Positions 50,776-60,900 of a DNA stretch of 64,000 bases are shown here, one piece after another. Below the pieces are notes generated by a model that saw nothing but the letters and a program-made list of their open reading frames with translations, did no database searches and was not told the origin of the DNA. Where the stretch lies: assembly GCA_948466345.1 (NCBI GenBank), contig CAOKAC010000001.1, positions 364,572-428,571 on the forward strand, in the 5' to 3' direction. How positions within the stretch are numbered: position 1 is the first letter of the stretch; each line of letters starts with the position of its first letter. This DNA comes from an uncultured Clostridia bacterium (lineage in GTDB: Bacteria; Bacillota; Clostridia; Oscillospirales; CAG-272). A program made the position numbers and the translations under genes.

Positions 50776-51129
50776 ATGATATTTATACACGAAATTGGTA
50801 TAGGGCAAAAAATCAAAGAAGCACGTAAAAAACAGAAAATCAGCCGGGCAGAGCTGGCTGATTCTGTCGCCATTACAGAGCAGTATCTGGGCGAGATAGA
50901 ACGCGGAAAGAGAATTCCCAGTCTGGAGGTATATGTAAATCTTGTGAACACACTGCAGATTTCATCGGACGTTTGTCTGCGAAGCAGTAGCTGCAATTCT
51001 CTGTACTATATCTATAAAGAAATTTTAGAAATTGTAACCTTACTGCAAAGGTTGTCCCAAATGCAAGTGCGCATGATTCTCAGCGTTATAAAAATTCTCG
51101 TTTCCTATATAGAACATGAACACACATAA
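50776..51129 (+). CDS. XRE-family transcriptional regulator (small, helical tail)
   Basis: 117 residues. A helix-turn-helix domain (IKEARKKQKISRAELADSVAITEQYLGEIERGKRIPSLE, seen as KISRAELADSVAI and EIERGKRIPSLE) is followed by a Leu/Ile-rich helical tail that may dimerise. The type is common among immunity-, sporulation- or metabolism-linked small regulators. The ATG at 50776 has GGAG seven bases upstream. It is followed directly by a terminator that also ends the thiamine operon on the other strand. Confidence 0.85.
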   Translation: MIFIHEIGIGQKIKEARKKQKISRAELADSVAITEQYLGEIERGKRIPSLEVYVNLVNTLQISSDVCLRSSSCNSLYYIYKEILEIVTLLQRLSQMQVRMILSVIKILVSYIEHEHT

Positions 51130-51157
51130 AAACAGGGCCTGTACAGGCCCTGTTTTT
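51128..51157. terminator. Bidirectional terminator shared by the XRE gene and the thiamine operon
   Basis: A 30-base perfect palindrome with A-rich and T-rich ends. Confidence 0.9.
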
Positions 51158-51192
51158 ATGTAATAGAAATGTTCGGCAAACCGGTACGCCCG

Positions 51193-51852
51193 TTATTTGC
51201 TTTGATTCCAGGACATTTCCCAAAATGCCAGTTCATACCGGGAGCAGGCGATAAAAATATCCACCAAATGTTCTATTTGCTGCTCGGTATACTGGGCGGT
51301 CAACCGATTCAGGGTATCCAGCAAAACCGCATTTTCACCGGCGTATTTATCACTAGCGTATCCCTTGATCCACTCGCCATAAAAAGGGTGCTCCGTTGAC
51401 GCAGGACACTCTTTCACAATATTTTTTGCAATCACTTCATAGCTGTATGCGCAGGAAAGAATGGCGGCAAGGATTTCTGCCTCCCCTTCCTCATAGGCAA
51501 CGCGAAGCATATAGGAGGTATAGGATAGGTTATCCAATGCACGGGGTGTCGCCTCCAGTTCTTCCTGTGTAACCTGCAGCTTTCCCATATATCCGCTGTG
51601 AATGTTCATTTCTCCATTCATAACCTGCACATATCGGGCAAACAAACGGGCGACCTCGGCGCTTTTTGCTTTTGCCACTCCAATGGCAAAGGTTTTTGCA
51701 TAATCCTCTAAATATAAATAATCCTGCAGGATGTAGTATCGAAATTTTTCCTGGTCCAAGGTTCCGTCCTGGATTCCCAGAACAAACGGATGCCGGTTGT
51801 AGGCTTCCCAAATTTCTTTTGCAGCTTGAATCAGACAATCGGTTACAGTCAT
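51193..51852 (-). CDS. tenA: Aminopyrimidine aminohydrolase / thiaminase II TenA
   Basis: 219 residues of the all-helical TenA fold. DYLYLEDYAKTFAIG, a conserved Cys region AILSCAYSYEVIA with the catalytic Cys, and FYGEWIKGYASDKYA are present. It recycles base-degraded thiamine to HMP. It is the last gene of the thiamine operon and overlaps thiT by four bases. The ATG at 51852 has GGAGAAGG upstream. Coupling to a thiamine transporter suggests salvage of breakdown products. Confidence 0.94.
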   Translation of the reverse strand: MTVTDCLIQAAKEIWEAYNRHPFVLGIQDGTLDQEKFRYYILQDYLYLEDYAKTFAIGVAKAKSAEVARLFARYVQVMNGEMNIHSGYMGKLQVTQEELEATPRALDNLSYTSYMLRVAYEEGEAEILAAILSCAYSYEVIAKNIVKECPASTEHPFYGEWIKGYASDKYAGENAVLLDTLNRLTAQYTEQQIEHLVDIFIACSRYELAFWEMSWNQSK

Positions 51853-52460
51853 TTTCCTTCTCCTCTGCCAATGGCATTTTTTAAATTTTTCAGCGGAAGT
51901 GCCAGTATAACAGCTCCGGACAGAATACACAATGGCACGTTTTGGGATATATTATAGGACAAGCTGTATCCCCATGCCCCCCATCCTTCCCACGCATTTT
52001 GGGAAAAGAACAGCACGCCGCTCAGCAGATGTCCCAAAATTTTTAGAACAGACGCAAGACTAAGGCCGCATAGGATTTTCCATCGGCTGCCGCTTCCAAA
52101 AATCCCGGCAAAGCCCAGGCAAGAAAAACACACCATGTGCTCCACAAAAAACTGTCCCCAGTGAACGGGCTGCCAGCCCGGAACAAAAATTACCGCAAGA
52201 ATGCCGCAGGCCCATCCGGACAAAACCGCAAGGCGGTAATCAATCAAAATTGCAAGCAAAAACAGGGGAACCGGGGAACACAATGAAATAGATGCGCCGG
52301 TAGGAATTGGAAAGCGAATCATTTCCAAAAGAAGCGTCAGGGCAATAACAAGGCCGCAGATGCAAAAATTTCTTGTATGCAGGCGCACACCGCGCATACA
52401 ATAGAGCGCCGCAGCGTAGAAAAGCAGTACAAACACAATCGTTATCACGGTACTAATCAT
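51849..52460 (-). CDS. thiT: Energy-coupled thiamine transporter ThiT (ECF S component)
   Basis: 203 residues, six predicted membrane helices. IPTGASISLCSPVPLFLLA, VHWGQFFVEHMVCFSCLGFAG (in parts) and GAWGYSLSYNISQNVP correspond to the thiamine-binding loop and helices of ThiT. It binds thiamine and needs the shared ECF T and A proteins, which are not in this operon. It overlaps thiD by four bases and tenA by four bases. The TPP riboswitch far upstream would govern the whole unit. Confidence 0.92.
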   Translation of the reverse strand: MISTVITIVFVLLFYAAALYCMRGVRLHTRNFCICGLVIALTLLLEMIRFPIPTGASISLCSPVPLFLLAILIDYRLAVLSGWACGILAVIFVPGWQPVHWGQFFVEHMVCFSCLGFAGIFGSGSRWKILCGLSLASVLKILGHLLSGVLFFSQNAWEGWGAWGYSLSYNISQNVPLCILSGAVILALPLKNLKNAIGRGEGK

Positions 52461-53266
52461 AAAGGGGCCTCCTCTGCAAATTCACTGGTTAAATCAAAGG
52501 CATGATCCATGGGACCGCAGCCCTTTCCAAGCTGCAGCATCGCAGAAAGAGCACCGGAAATATATGCTTTCGAACGGTGGACGGAGGTCTCCAGATCAAA
52601 TCCCTTTGCCAGATTGGCGGCAATAGCGCTGGAGAGCGTGCAGCCGGTTCCATGAGTGTTGGGATTGTCGATGCGTTTTCCATAAAACCATTTGCTCCGT
52701 CCCTCCTCCCAAAGCAAGTCATTGGCGTCGTTTACATTATGTCCGCCTTTTAGTAAAACGGCGCATTGATAGGTGTTGCCGATGTATGCAGCGGCGGCAA
52801 GCATGTCCGCCTCTTCTGTGATCTCCATGCCAGAAAGGACCTGCGCCTCCGGAATATTTGGCGTAACTACGGTTGCCAGGGGAAGCAGGTTGCCTTTTAA
52901 GGCAGTCACCGCTTCCGATTCCATCAAGCTGGAACCGGAGGTGGACACCATAACCGGATCCACCACAATATTTTTCGCCTGATAAAAAACAAGACGCTGT
53001 GCGATTACTTCTATCAGGTCTGTGCTGGAAACCATGCCGATTTTGACCGCGTCCGGCTGGATATCGGTAAAAATCTGGTCAATTTGCTCCTGCAAGAATG
53101 TTGGAGCGACCTCCATAATGTCTGTTACGCCGGTGGTGTTTTGGGCGGTGAGCGCGGTGATTGCACTCATTCCATATACACCATTCATAACCATCGTTTT
53201 CAGATCGGCCTGAATACCGGCGCCTCCGCTGCAGTCACTGCCAGCGATTGATAATGCTGTTTTCAT
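52457..53266 (-). CDS. thiD: Bifunctional HMP/HMP-phosphate kinase
   Basis: 269 residues. AGSDCSGGAGIQADLKTM at the N-terminus and the C-terminal NTHGTGCTLSSAIAANLA with its catalytic Cys/Asp region identify ThiD. It phosphorylates HMP and HMP-P in thiamine synthesis. An 81-base gap separates it from thiE, longer than elsewhere in the operon; I see no clear promoter or terminator there. Confidence 0.96.
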   Translation of the reverse strand: MKTALSIAGSDCSGGAGIQADLKTMVMNGVYGMSAITALTAQNTTGVTDIMEVAPTFLQEQIDQIFTDIQPDAVKIGMVSSTDLIEVIAQRLVFYQAKNIVVDPVMVSTSGSSLMESEAVTALKGNLLPLATVVTPNIPEAQVLSGMEITEEADMLAAAAYIGNTYQCAVLLKGGHNVNDANDLLWEEGRSKWFYGKRIDNPNTHGTGCTLSSAIAANLAKGFDLETSVHRSKAYISGALSAMLQLGKGCGPMDHAFDLTSEFAEEAPL

Positions 53267-53347
53267 TTTCTTTTTCCCTCACATTATTTTTATTAAGCGA
53301 CAGAGAGTGGTGCCCCCGGTCTGCCGCTGGTTCGTTTTAAGATGCAG

Positions 53348-53989
53348 TCAAGTCCGCACGACTGCTTCTATCTCTTCCCGCAGCGCTGTTGCCGCACTGC
53401 GGATATCCGCCGCGCCGAAAATAGCGGAAACAACGGCCACGCCGGCCATTCCACCGCCATGCAGCTGGGGGAGATTAGAAGAAGCAATTCCACCGATTGC
53501 TACAGCAGGAATGGCAACGCTGGAACAGATGGTATGCAGCTGTTGAGTAGTAATCCGGATAGCATTTTTCTTGGTAGGAGAGGGGAAGACTGCCCCAACG
53601 CCTATATAGTCTGCGCCGCTCTCCTGTGCAAGTTTAGCCTGTTCCACCGTTTTCGCTGTCACACCAATGATAAAGTCTGCGCCGGCACGGGCTCGGATCT
53701 GAGATGCCGGCGCATCCTCGGCACCCACATGGACTCCGTCGGCGCCGCTTTCCAGCGCCACATCTACATTATCATTGATAATAAGCGGCACGTGGTATCT
53801 ATGGCACAACTCTCTTACCCCAATGGCCTCTCGCAGGAACGCCGCCGCATCCAGCTCCTTTTCCCGCAGCTGAACCATGGTAACCCCGCCCCGCAGGGCG
53901 TCCTCAATCTGTTCGAGAAGCGTCTGCCGGCCTACCCAGGCCCGATCTGTCACCGCATACAAAAGCAGCATATCTGGGTGGAATTTCAT
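53348..53989 (-). CDS. thiE: Thiamine phosphate synthase ThiE
   Basis: 213 residues, TIM barrel. VQLREKELDAAAFLREA, IINDNVDVALESGADGVHVG, IIGVTAKTVEQA and PSPTKKNA are standard, as is VAIGGIASSNLPQL near the end. It couples HMP-PP to HET-P to give thiamine phosphate. Its start overlaps the TenI gene (ATGA). Catalytic Arg/Lys/Asn positions look intact. Confidence 0.95.
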   Translation of the reverse strand: MKFHPDMLLLYAVTDRAWVGRQTLLEQIEDALRGGVTMVQLREKELDAAAFLREAIGVRELCHRYHVPLIINDNVDVALESGADGVHVGAEDAPASQIRARAGADFIIGVTAKTVEQAKLAQESGADYIGVGAVFPSPTKKNAIRITTQQLHTICSSVAIPAVAIGGIASSNLPQLHGGGMAGVAVVSAIFGAADIRSAATALREEIEAVVRT

Positions 53990-54585
53990 ATTGCTCCCTC
54001 CATAGCCTTTAACAATTCCTGCACATTTTCACTTTCCATTAAACTGCGCATCAGACAGCCGCCCGCTGCGCCGGCGGCGCGGACCAGTCCAATATTTCGG
54101 GGGCCGATCCCCCCGATGGCGTATACCGGAAGAGAAACAGCGCCGCATACTGCCTGCAGAAAAGAAAGGCCCCTGCCAGGCAGGCCCTTTTTGCAGTCGG
54201 TTTCGAATATATGTCCCGCTGTAATATATGTACAGCCAAGCTGTTGGGCTTCCAGTGCATCCTCCACGCTGTGGCAGGATGCGCCAAGCCGCGTAAAACG
54301 AACCACATCTTCCTTGCCTATTTGACGCAGAGCCGGCAGCGGCAAATGTATCTCGCCCGCACCCACCTCCAGTGCGGCGTCTGCAAAGCTATGCAGAATA
54401 CATCGGACTCCATACTGCCTGCAAATCGCCAAAACCTCTCCCGCCAGCCGGACGTATGCCGTGGGGGACAAGTCCTTTTCACGCAGGATGATGCCGGCTG
54501 GACGGCAAGCTGCAATTTTTTCGATTCGGGTGAGAAAATTCTCCCGGCACAGCCGACGGTTTGTAACGCACAAAATATCAGACAT
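53986..54585 (-). CDS. tenI: TenI-like thiazole tautomerase
   Basis: About 199 residues with the ThiE-like TIM barrel. LREKDLSPTAYVRLA, CHSVEDALEAQQLG and GHIFETDCKKGLPGRGLSFL are closer to TenI than ThiE; the His in GHIFETD corresponds to the TenI catalytic His. TenI aromatises the thiazole carboxylate phosphate made by ThiG. It lies between thiH and thiE, consistent with that step. Start is uncertain: ATG 54585 overlaps the thiH stop by eight bases, while ATG 54597 is an alternative. Confidence 0.87.
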   Translation of the reverse strand: MSDILCVTNRRLCRENFLTRIEKIAACRPAGIILREKDLSPTAYVRLAGEVLAICRQYGVRCILHSFADAALEVGAGEIHLPLPALRQIGKEDVVRFTRLGASCHSVEDALEAQQLGCTYITAGHIFETDCKKGLPGRGLSFLQAVCGAVSLPVYAIGGIGPRNIGLVRAAGAAGGCLMRSLMESENVQELLKAMEGAI

Positions 54586-55831
54586 ACAGATAGTCATTTA
54601 GGACAGGCTGCAGCCCTTCATCCGCGATATCCCTGTACATCCTGGAAAGGCTGCGGTTGTCGTCGATTTCAAACTGCTCGTCTCCCTGTACACTGTCCGA
54701 CTCCTTTCCTGTATACTTGCTTTCGTGGTCGCCGATACCGGTAGAAACCCCGGCGGATACTTTCGTAGCCGCAATTTTTACAATGCCATTCCGGAATGCG
54801 GCGCTCTCTCTGGAGGATACGGTAATACCAACAAAGGGCAGAAAAATACGGTAGGCGCAAAGCACCTGACACAGCTGTTTTTCCCCCACATCCAAAGGAT
54901 GCAGTTTATCATTATTGATAATAGGCCGCAGTCTTGGACAGGACAGGGACATCTCCGCATGAGGGTATTTTCTCTGCAGATAATACACGTGAAGTGCACT
55001 GGCAAGAGCGTCTTTTCGAAAATCAGACAGGCCCAGCAGCGCCGAAAATGCAACGCCCCGCATGCCGCCGCGCAGCGCTCGTTCCTGTGCGTCGAAACGA
55101 TAAGGCCATACCCGCTTATGCCCGGCCAGGTGGAGCGCTTCATATTTATCTGTATCGTACGTCTCCTGAAAGACCGTTACATAGTCGGCGCCGCACTGAT
55201 GCAAATATCGGTATTCGTCTGTATTGACCGGATAGATTTCCAGTCCCACCATACGGAAATACTGCCGCGCCAGTCTGCAGGCTTCTCCAATATAGGTCAC
55301 ATCGCTCTTTGCGCGGCTTTCCCCGGTTAGAATCAGGATCTCTTCCATACCGGATTCGGCAATGACCTGCATTTCATGTGCAATCTGCTCCATACTTAAC
55401 TTCATACGCTGAATGTGATTGTAGCAGTTGAAACCACAATAGACACAGTAATTCTCGCAGTAATTGGCAATATACAGAGGGGTAAAAAGATACACCGTAT
55501 TTCCGAAATGCTTGCTGGTCTCGGCCCGAGCACGCTGGGCCATCTCTTCCAGAAAGGGCTGTGCCGCGGGAGACAGCAGGGCTTTAAAATCCTCTACGGT
55601 GCAGGTTTCATGCTCCAGCGCCGCGCGGACATCTGCCGCTGTATATACAGAATAATCATATCGTTCCATCTGCTCCATTACCTGCCGACAGACGCTGGAT
55701 TCGATTTTTTCCATCCCCGGCAGATACTCCATATGATTTTTACGGCTGGAGGGATCTGTTTCCAGGCGATGCTTCTTTTCCAGCGCGGCGGCAGATAAGT
55801 GCTGGGAGTCGACAAAAAATTGGTTTTCCAT
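54578..55831 (-). CDS. thiH: 2-iminoacetate synthase ThiH (radical SAM)
   Basis: 417 residues. The radical SAM motif CENYCVYCGF lies at about residues 124-133. The C-terminal BATS domain has LPFVGITVSSRE and IGDHESKYTG-like sequence. It cleaves tyrosine to dehydroglycine for thiazole formation under anaerobic conditions; aerobic Firmicutes use ThiO instead, so ThiH fits an anaerobe. It sits after thiG and before tenI. Confidence 0.95.
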   Translation of the reverse strand: MENQFFVDSQHLSAAALEKKHRLETDPSSRKNHMEYLPGMEKIESSVCRQVMEQMERYDYSVYTAADVRAALEHETCTVEDFKALLSPAAQPFLEEMAQRARAETSKHFGNTVYLFTPLYIANYCENYCVYCGFNCYNHIQRMKLSMEQIAHEMQVIAESGMEEILILTGESRAKSDVTYIGEACRLARQYFRMVGLEIYPVNTDEYRYLHQCGADYVTVFQETYDTDKYEALHLAGHKRVWPYRFDAQERALRGGMRGVAFSALLGLSDFRKDALASALHVYYLQRKYPHAEMSLSCPRLRPIINNDKLHPLDVGEKQLCQVLCAYRIFLPFVGITVSSRESAAFRNGIVKIAATKVSAGVSTGIGDHESKYTGKESDSVQGDEQFEIDDNRSLSRMYRDIADEGLQPVLNDYLYV

Positions 55832-55842
55832 AAATATACCCC

Positions 55843-56616
55843 TCAGTCTCGCAAAAAACCGGTGAGCGGGTCGGACGCAGCCGCGCCACGAGTCAGCACC
55901 CGGCCAAGGCCGGAAAGATATGCCTGACGGCCTGCCTCGATAGCCTGACGGAAAGCAGCTGCCATCATAGGCAGGTCCCCCGCAGTGGCCAAAGCAGTAT
56001 TTGCCATGATTGCCGCCGCACCCATTTCCATAGCCTCGCAGGCCTGAGACGGTCTGCCGATGCCGGCGTCTACAATGATGGGAAGGTCTATTTCATCAAT
56101 AAGGATCTGGATAAACTCCCGGGTTGCAAGCCCCTTATTGGAACCAATGGGAGAAGCTAAGGGCATGATGGTCGAAGCGCCGGCGTTTACCATATCCCGG
56201 GCGGCGTTCAAATCGGGATACATATAAGGCATAACTACAAAGCCCTCCTTTGCCAAAATCTCCGTAGCGCGGATCGTCTCTTGGTTGTCCGGCAGAAGGT
56301 ATTTGGTATCCCGCATGATCTCCACCTTTACAAAGTCGCCGCAGCCAAGTTCTCTGGCAAGACGGGCAATGCGGACCGCCTCCTTGGCATTCCGTGCGCC
56401 GGAGGTGTTTGGCAGCAGGGTGACACCTCCCGGGATGTAGTCCAAAATACTCTCCTGTTCCTTGGTATTGGCACGGCGGACCGCCAGGGTGATGATTTGT
56501 GCGCCGGCGTCCTTTACGGCAGCTTCTATCAGCTTCATAGAATATTTGCCGGAACCCAAAATAAAGCGGGAATCAAACGTGTGGCCGCCAATGATCAGTT
56601 TGTCGTTTGCTATCAT
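55843..56616 (-). CDS. thiG: Thiazole synthase
   Basis: 257 residues, TIM barrel. [17 protein letters not shown]-like ([11 protein letters not shown]), [20 protein letters not shown] and the Schiff-base Lys in VKVEIM (KVEI) are present; [12 protein letters not shown] and [12 protein letters not shown] follow. It condenses DXP, dehydroglycine and ThiS-thiocarboxylate. It lies between thiF and thiH, consistent with the ThiG-ThiH complex. Confidence 0.96.
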   Translation of the reverse strand: MIANDKLIIGGHTFDSRFILGSGKYSMKLIEAAVKDAGAQIITLAVRRANTKEQESILDYIPGGVTLLPNTSGARNAKEAVRIARLARELGCGDFVKVEIMRDTKYLLPDNQETIRATEILAKEGFVVMPYMYPDLNAARDMVNAGASTIMPLASPIGSNKGLATREFIQILIDEIDLPIIVDAGIGRPSQACEAMEMGAAAIMANTALATAGDLPMMAAAFRQAIEAGRQAYLSGLGRVLTRGAAASDPLTGFLRD

Positions 56617-56633
56617 AAAAGTATCCTTTTCTC

Positions 56634-57269
56634 CTAAACTTCATATTCCCCTGCGAGGATGCGCAAAACCATGTGCGCCTGGTGGGCGGCGCACGCCATC
56701 ACCCGGGAGGCTACCAGTCCCCCGGCGTCTTTCACATCGCTTACCATATCGCCGCAAAGATAAAAACGGTTTGTAATTTTTCTGGTTTGTATGGTGTTGG
56801 CTGAGGTCATTCCTGCCATGCCGGAGGCTGCTACTAAAAATGTATCCGGCATGGTCTCCAAAACCTTATTTGCCAGCATCGCCTTGGCGTGTGCGTCGTC
56901 AAACGCCTCACAGATAATATCCGCCCCCGACAAAAGCTGTGCATAGTTTTCTTCTGTGATCCGTTCTGTAATCGTCACGATTTGAACATAGGGCGCCATC
57001 TCCAAAAGATTTCCCGCCAGCGCTTCTGTTTTGCTAAGGCCAATTTGTCCCGCCTTGTACTGCTGCCGGTGTAAATTGGAAAGCTCCACTTTGTCAAAGT
57101 CGACAAGTATCAGCCTACCCACTCCAGCCCGGGCCAGGGCGGCGGCAATATGGGAACCCAGCCCGCCAAGTCCGCAGACGGCAACAGTGGCCGCGGAAAA
57201 CCTTTTCTGCAGCGCTGCACCATGCCGCTGTGCCAGAGCCTCCATCCATTCTTTTTCTGTGGGACGCAT
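56634..57269 (-). CDS. thiF: ThiS adenylyltransferase ThiF
   Basis: 211 residues, short E1-like fold. [21 protein letters not shown] is the nucleotide-binding loop, and [17 protein letters not shown] holds the Asp and Arg for adenylation. It activates the ThiS C-terminus. The stop of thiS directly abuts its start. The zinc Cys pairs seen in longer ThiF/MoeB proteins are absent, as in other short ThiF proteins. Confidence 0.93.
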   Translation of the reverse strand: MRPTEKEWMEALAQRHGAALQKRFSAATVAVCGLGGLGSHIAAALARAGVGRLILVDFDKVELSNLHRQQYKAGQIGLSKTEALAGNLLEMAPYVQIVTITERITEENYAQLLSGADIICEAFDDAHAKAMLANKVLETMPDTFLVAASGMAGMTSANTIQTRKITNRFYLCGDMVSDVKDAGGLVASRVMACAAHQAHMVLRILAGEYEV

Positions 57270-57464
57270 TCAACCGCCCCCGACAAAGCTGACCACTTCC
57301 AGGCTATCGCCGTCCTGCAAAACGGTATCTCCATACCGGGTCTTTGGAACAATATCGCCGTTGCGCTCTACTGCGATCCGGCCGGGATCATAATTGGTTG
57401 TGGCCAGATAGGCGGAGAGGGTCATGCCGGCTAGCTCCAAATCGATTCCATTGATTTTTACCAT
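57270..57464 (-). CDS. thiS: Sulfur carrier protein ThiS
   Basis: 64 residues, beta-grasp, ending ...EVVSFVGGG with the C-terminal Gly-Gly(-Gly) that is adenylated and thiocarboxylated. It is the first gene after the TPP riboswitch, 40 bases past the terminator. Confidence 0.93.
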   Translation of the reverse strand: MVKINGIDLELAGMTLSAYLATTNYDPGRIAVERNGDIVPKTRYGDTVLQDGDSLEVVSFVGGG

Positions 57465-57503
57465 TTAGTTCCTCCTAAAATAAATACGCTTTTCTCTTTG
57501 CAT

Positions 57504-57540
57504 AAAAAATACGGGAAGCCCCCAAATTGGCAGCTTCCCG
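57504..57540 (-). terminator. Expression-platform terminator of the TPP riboswitch
   Basis: On the minus strand CGGGAAGC/GCTTCCCG (57533-57540 with 57512-57519), a 13-base loop, then TATTTTTT. It is directly after the aptamer's last conserved element, so antitermination by low TPP is likely. Confidence 0.88.
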
Positions 57541-57552
57541 CAGCATCTTACT

Positions 57553-57642
57553 TCGCTTCCCTCCGTTGGCATTATCCAAATCAGGTTAATGGGTCGAAGG
57601 TCATACCTTCCTCTCAGCCTGTCATACAAGCTCCCCTGTATT
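57553..57642 (-). promoter_or_regulatory. TPP riboswitch (thi box)
   Basis: On the minus strand the motifs follow in class order: CAGGGGAGC, GGCTGAGAGG, GACC, ACCTGATTTGGATAATGCC and GGAGGGAAGC. TPP binding should allow the terminator to form and reduce expression of the whole thi operon including transport. Confidence 0.95.
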
Positions 57643-57657
57643 TTATTTTCATTTTTT

Positions 57658-57686
57658 ATTATACTATGATTTTTGATTGCATACAA
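57658..57686 (-). promoter_or_regulatory. Promoter of the thiamine operon
   Basis: On the minus strand TTGTAT (57681-57686), 17 bases, TATAAT (57658-57663). The -35 region overlaps an 8-bp hairpin (57675-57693). A second GC-rich stem lies at 57693-57711, and an imperfect long hairpin at about 57743-57789. Their function is unknown; divergent control with the Rhs gene is possible. Confidence 0.7.
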
Positions 57687-57883
57687 TGCAATCCGCCGGA
57701 ACAGCCGGCGGGCATCGGCACAGTCGATGCAAATCAGTCGTCAATAAAAGCAGCCTCATGCGTAAGCATGATATAAGCTACTTTTATTATACCTCTTTCG
57801 TTTGCAATTTGCAAGTGGTATCTAAAAAAAAGAATACCGCTATTATATGGAATCAAAATTTCAAAACGTATAGAAACGTCTGT

Positions 57884-57908
57884 AAACAGGTCAAAAACTG
57901 ACCTGTTT
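57884..57908 (+). promoter_or_regulatory. Hairpin upstream of the Rhs gene
   Basis: A 10-bp perfect stem (57884-57893 with 57899-57908) and five-base loop, about 45 bases before the start codon. It lacks a clear T-tract, so it may be an operator or mRNA leader structure. Confidence 0.6.
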
Positions 57909-57951
57909 CCTTTGTACAATAAATTGAAATTTATTTTTAGAAAGGATTTTT

Positions 57952-60900
57952 ATGAAAACACAAAGAAGAATCATAGCTGCAATATTGTCGGTAATGATCA
58001 TATTGACAGCACTGCCGCTGGTCACCTTTGCACAGGCACTGGAATACCTAGATGCTAGCGTGCAAAAGTCTGCCGGTGCAGATGAAAAACCTTACAGCAA
58101 AAAAATTATCAGCGAGGATCCCGCCAAAAGAAGTGAAAACGAAAAACACTTCCAGCTGGACGACGGCACATATCTTGCCGTAAAGTACCCCTATCCTGTA
58201 CATAAGCAAAACGATTTTAGCGAATGGCAAGATATAGACCTTTCCTTTTCTGCTGAAAAGAATGCTGATGCAGATGTATATATCAGTGAGACAGATGCAC
58301 TTTCGGCAGCCATTGCCAACGGCAATGTTTTGCACCTCACAAATTCCGACGACACACAGCCTGTATCTTTGGAAATTCCAGGGCTGAATATGACTTATGT
58401 GGAGGAAGAAGAAGCGGAAAAAGACAATGCAGCAGTGCTTGACACCGAAGCAATTGATTATGAAAACATACAGGTTATTGAAGCTGCAATGAAATCCCCG
58501 TCCCTTCATTTCGCAGACGACTTGCAGGGGATAGAGCTTATATATGAAAAAACATATTCCGGTATTCGACAAAATATTGTGATCACCCGGGCGCTTAACA
58601 CCGCAGGTCTTTCTTTTGCACTAAATACGGGAGACCTTACTGCCATACTGAACGAAAACGGCAGCGTTGAAATAAAAGATGGAGATAAAATCCAGTATAG
58701 CATTCCCGTTCCCTATATGTACGACAGCAAAAATCAATCCTTTGCCCTTATGCAATATTCTCTTGAAAAGGCAGACGACGGATATATTCTGCTTCTTACC
58801 GTGGACAGTGAGCAAAGCGGCGAAGATATTTCCTATCCTGTGACCATCTCTACTGCCGTCACTGTACCTTTTGCAGAAACAAACCGTATGGCTGCAGTAT
58901 CGTCAGACACGTATACTGGAGAAACGAAGACAAGAATGTTTTTCCATACGGATGCCTTGCCCGCATTGGCAGAGGACGATATTATGCTTTCCGCGCAGTT
59001 GCATACCTATCAGTATGACAATGATGCTTCTCCCCTTGCAGCATATTCCGTTACCGAAGGCTTTGATGCAGACAGCATCACATGGAACAGTCAGCCCGCA
59101 TATTCCAGTGAGAAAAAAGCGTGTACTTTCCATGGACAAGACGGCATATTTGCGTATGCGCAGTGGGATATTACAGAGGAAGCCCTGCATCAATATGATG
59201 GGGTGCCGGCATATGGAATTGTGTTTGCCTCTTCTGACCAGGCAAAGGAGAGCGCAGTATATTTTCCCGCCGCGTATGGAGGAGAGCTGTTTCCTTACAT
59301 ACTGGTAAACTATCTGAACATTCCGCAAAGCGCCGCCAAAGATGCCGCCGCGCCTTCCGATTCTAACGAAAGCAACGATCCTGAACAGGTTTTGGACAGG
59401 GAAAATCCCTCTCAAAATGCTGCCGCACCTTACGCCGCAGCCAATAAAACCTTTCGGGAAATCACAAGCGAATTAACCGTTGCGTACTGCGTAGACGATA
59501 GAGACAACTGGACCACACTGACTCCCGGCACAGTTGTAGATCATTTGGACGGCGTGCGGATCCAAACGAACAGCTCCAAATATTTTTTGAAATATAGAAG
59601 CAAAAATAAAGAGGATGGAAAAGAGTGGCTGGATTATGTATACAGCACAAAATCCGGAATCTATGACTACGCCGGGCTGGCCGGACATGCTATGACCCAC
59701 TTGTCAATCGAGGTATACGCCAACGATGGAACACGAATCTATGACGATTACGTGGTTATGTATCGCGCCAAGGTTGGCGGAAATTGGTTGGAATGGGTGA
59801 GCAATGGATGGCCCGATGTTATGGCAGATATTCAAAAGGACTATGGCTTAGGCGGTGGTCTTGATACAAAAAGCACGAACGCGGGCTGGGAAGCGCTTGG
59901 AAATATACAAGGATTGGAAATCCGCATGTTCGAGAGAACAGACAGCAGTTCCGGCGGCTCGTCAGCGCCTGTAGAAGCAGGAGATTTCAAACTTGCCGAT
60001 ACTATCACTATGAAGTATCGTCCAACAAATGGAAGCACATGGACCTCTTTTAAAACAAATGAAACGGCTTCTTTTTCTTCCATTGACGGTATTTTGCTGG
60101 AAACGTCGGGAAAACCGTATTATTTCCGCTATGCCGCAAAAGATGCTACAACCGGCTGGAATCCCTTTGTTTCAAGCTTGGACGCCAATGTAAATGATGA
60201 CAAATACGGATATGCCGGATATAAAGGCCGCCCGATTACAAATGTAACCATTGAGGTTCATACTGCCAGCGGCAGAGTTTATGACAATTATATCGTGATG
60301 TACCGTGCGAAAGCCGGCGGCAAATGGCTTCCGTGGGTGAGCAACGGCTGGCCTGATATAATGGAAAGCCTCATGCCGGGCGCTGATCTGGACACGAAAT
60401 CTACCAATGCGGGAGACGGCAGATACGGACCGATACAAGCTTTGGAAATCCGTGTTTATGAACGCAAGGGCTTGAATCCGACCCCGTCGGAAAATGCAAT
60501 ACTAATTGACGCTCCCTATATTAATCAATATGACGAAAAGTTGCCTAACGGCTGTGAAAGCACCAGCACCGTTATGGCATTGCAGCATGCCGTTGGTGCG
60601 GATAAAATTAGCTTGACAGCTTTTTTAAACAACTATTTGGATTGGACCGCAAGTACTCCTTCCCCGTCAAGAAACAACGGACCCAATCCCAACAAAGTAT
60701 ATATGGGAAATCCATTTCCGGGTTATAATGCCAATAGCTGGGGATGCTTCTCTCCTGTGATTATGAAAGCTGTCGGCAAGCTTGAAAATAAAATAGGCGT
60801 GAAAGCCACAGATGTGTCCGGAACATCGTTGAACACGCTGTGTACAACCTATATTGATAAAGGGGTTCCCGTTGTTATGTGGGCAACAGTCGGCATGACT

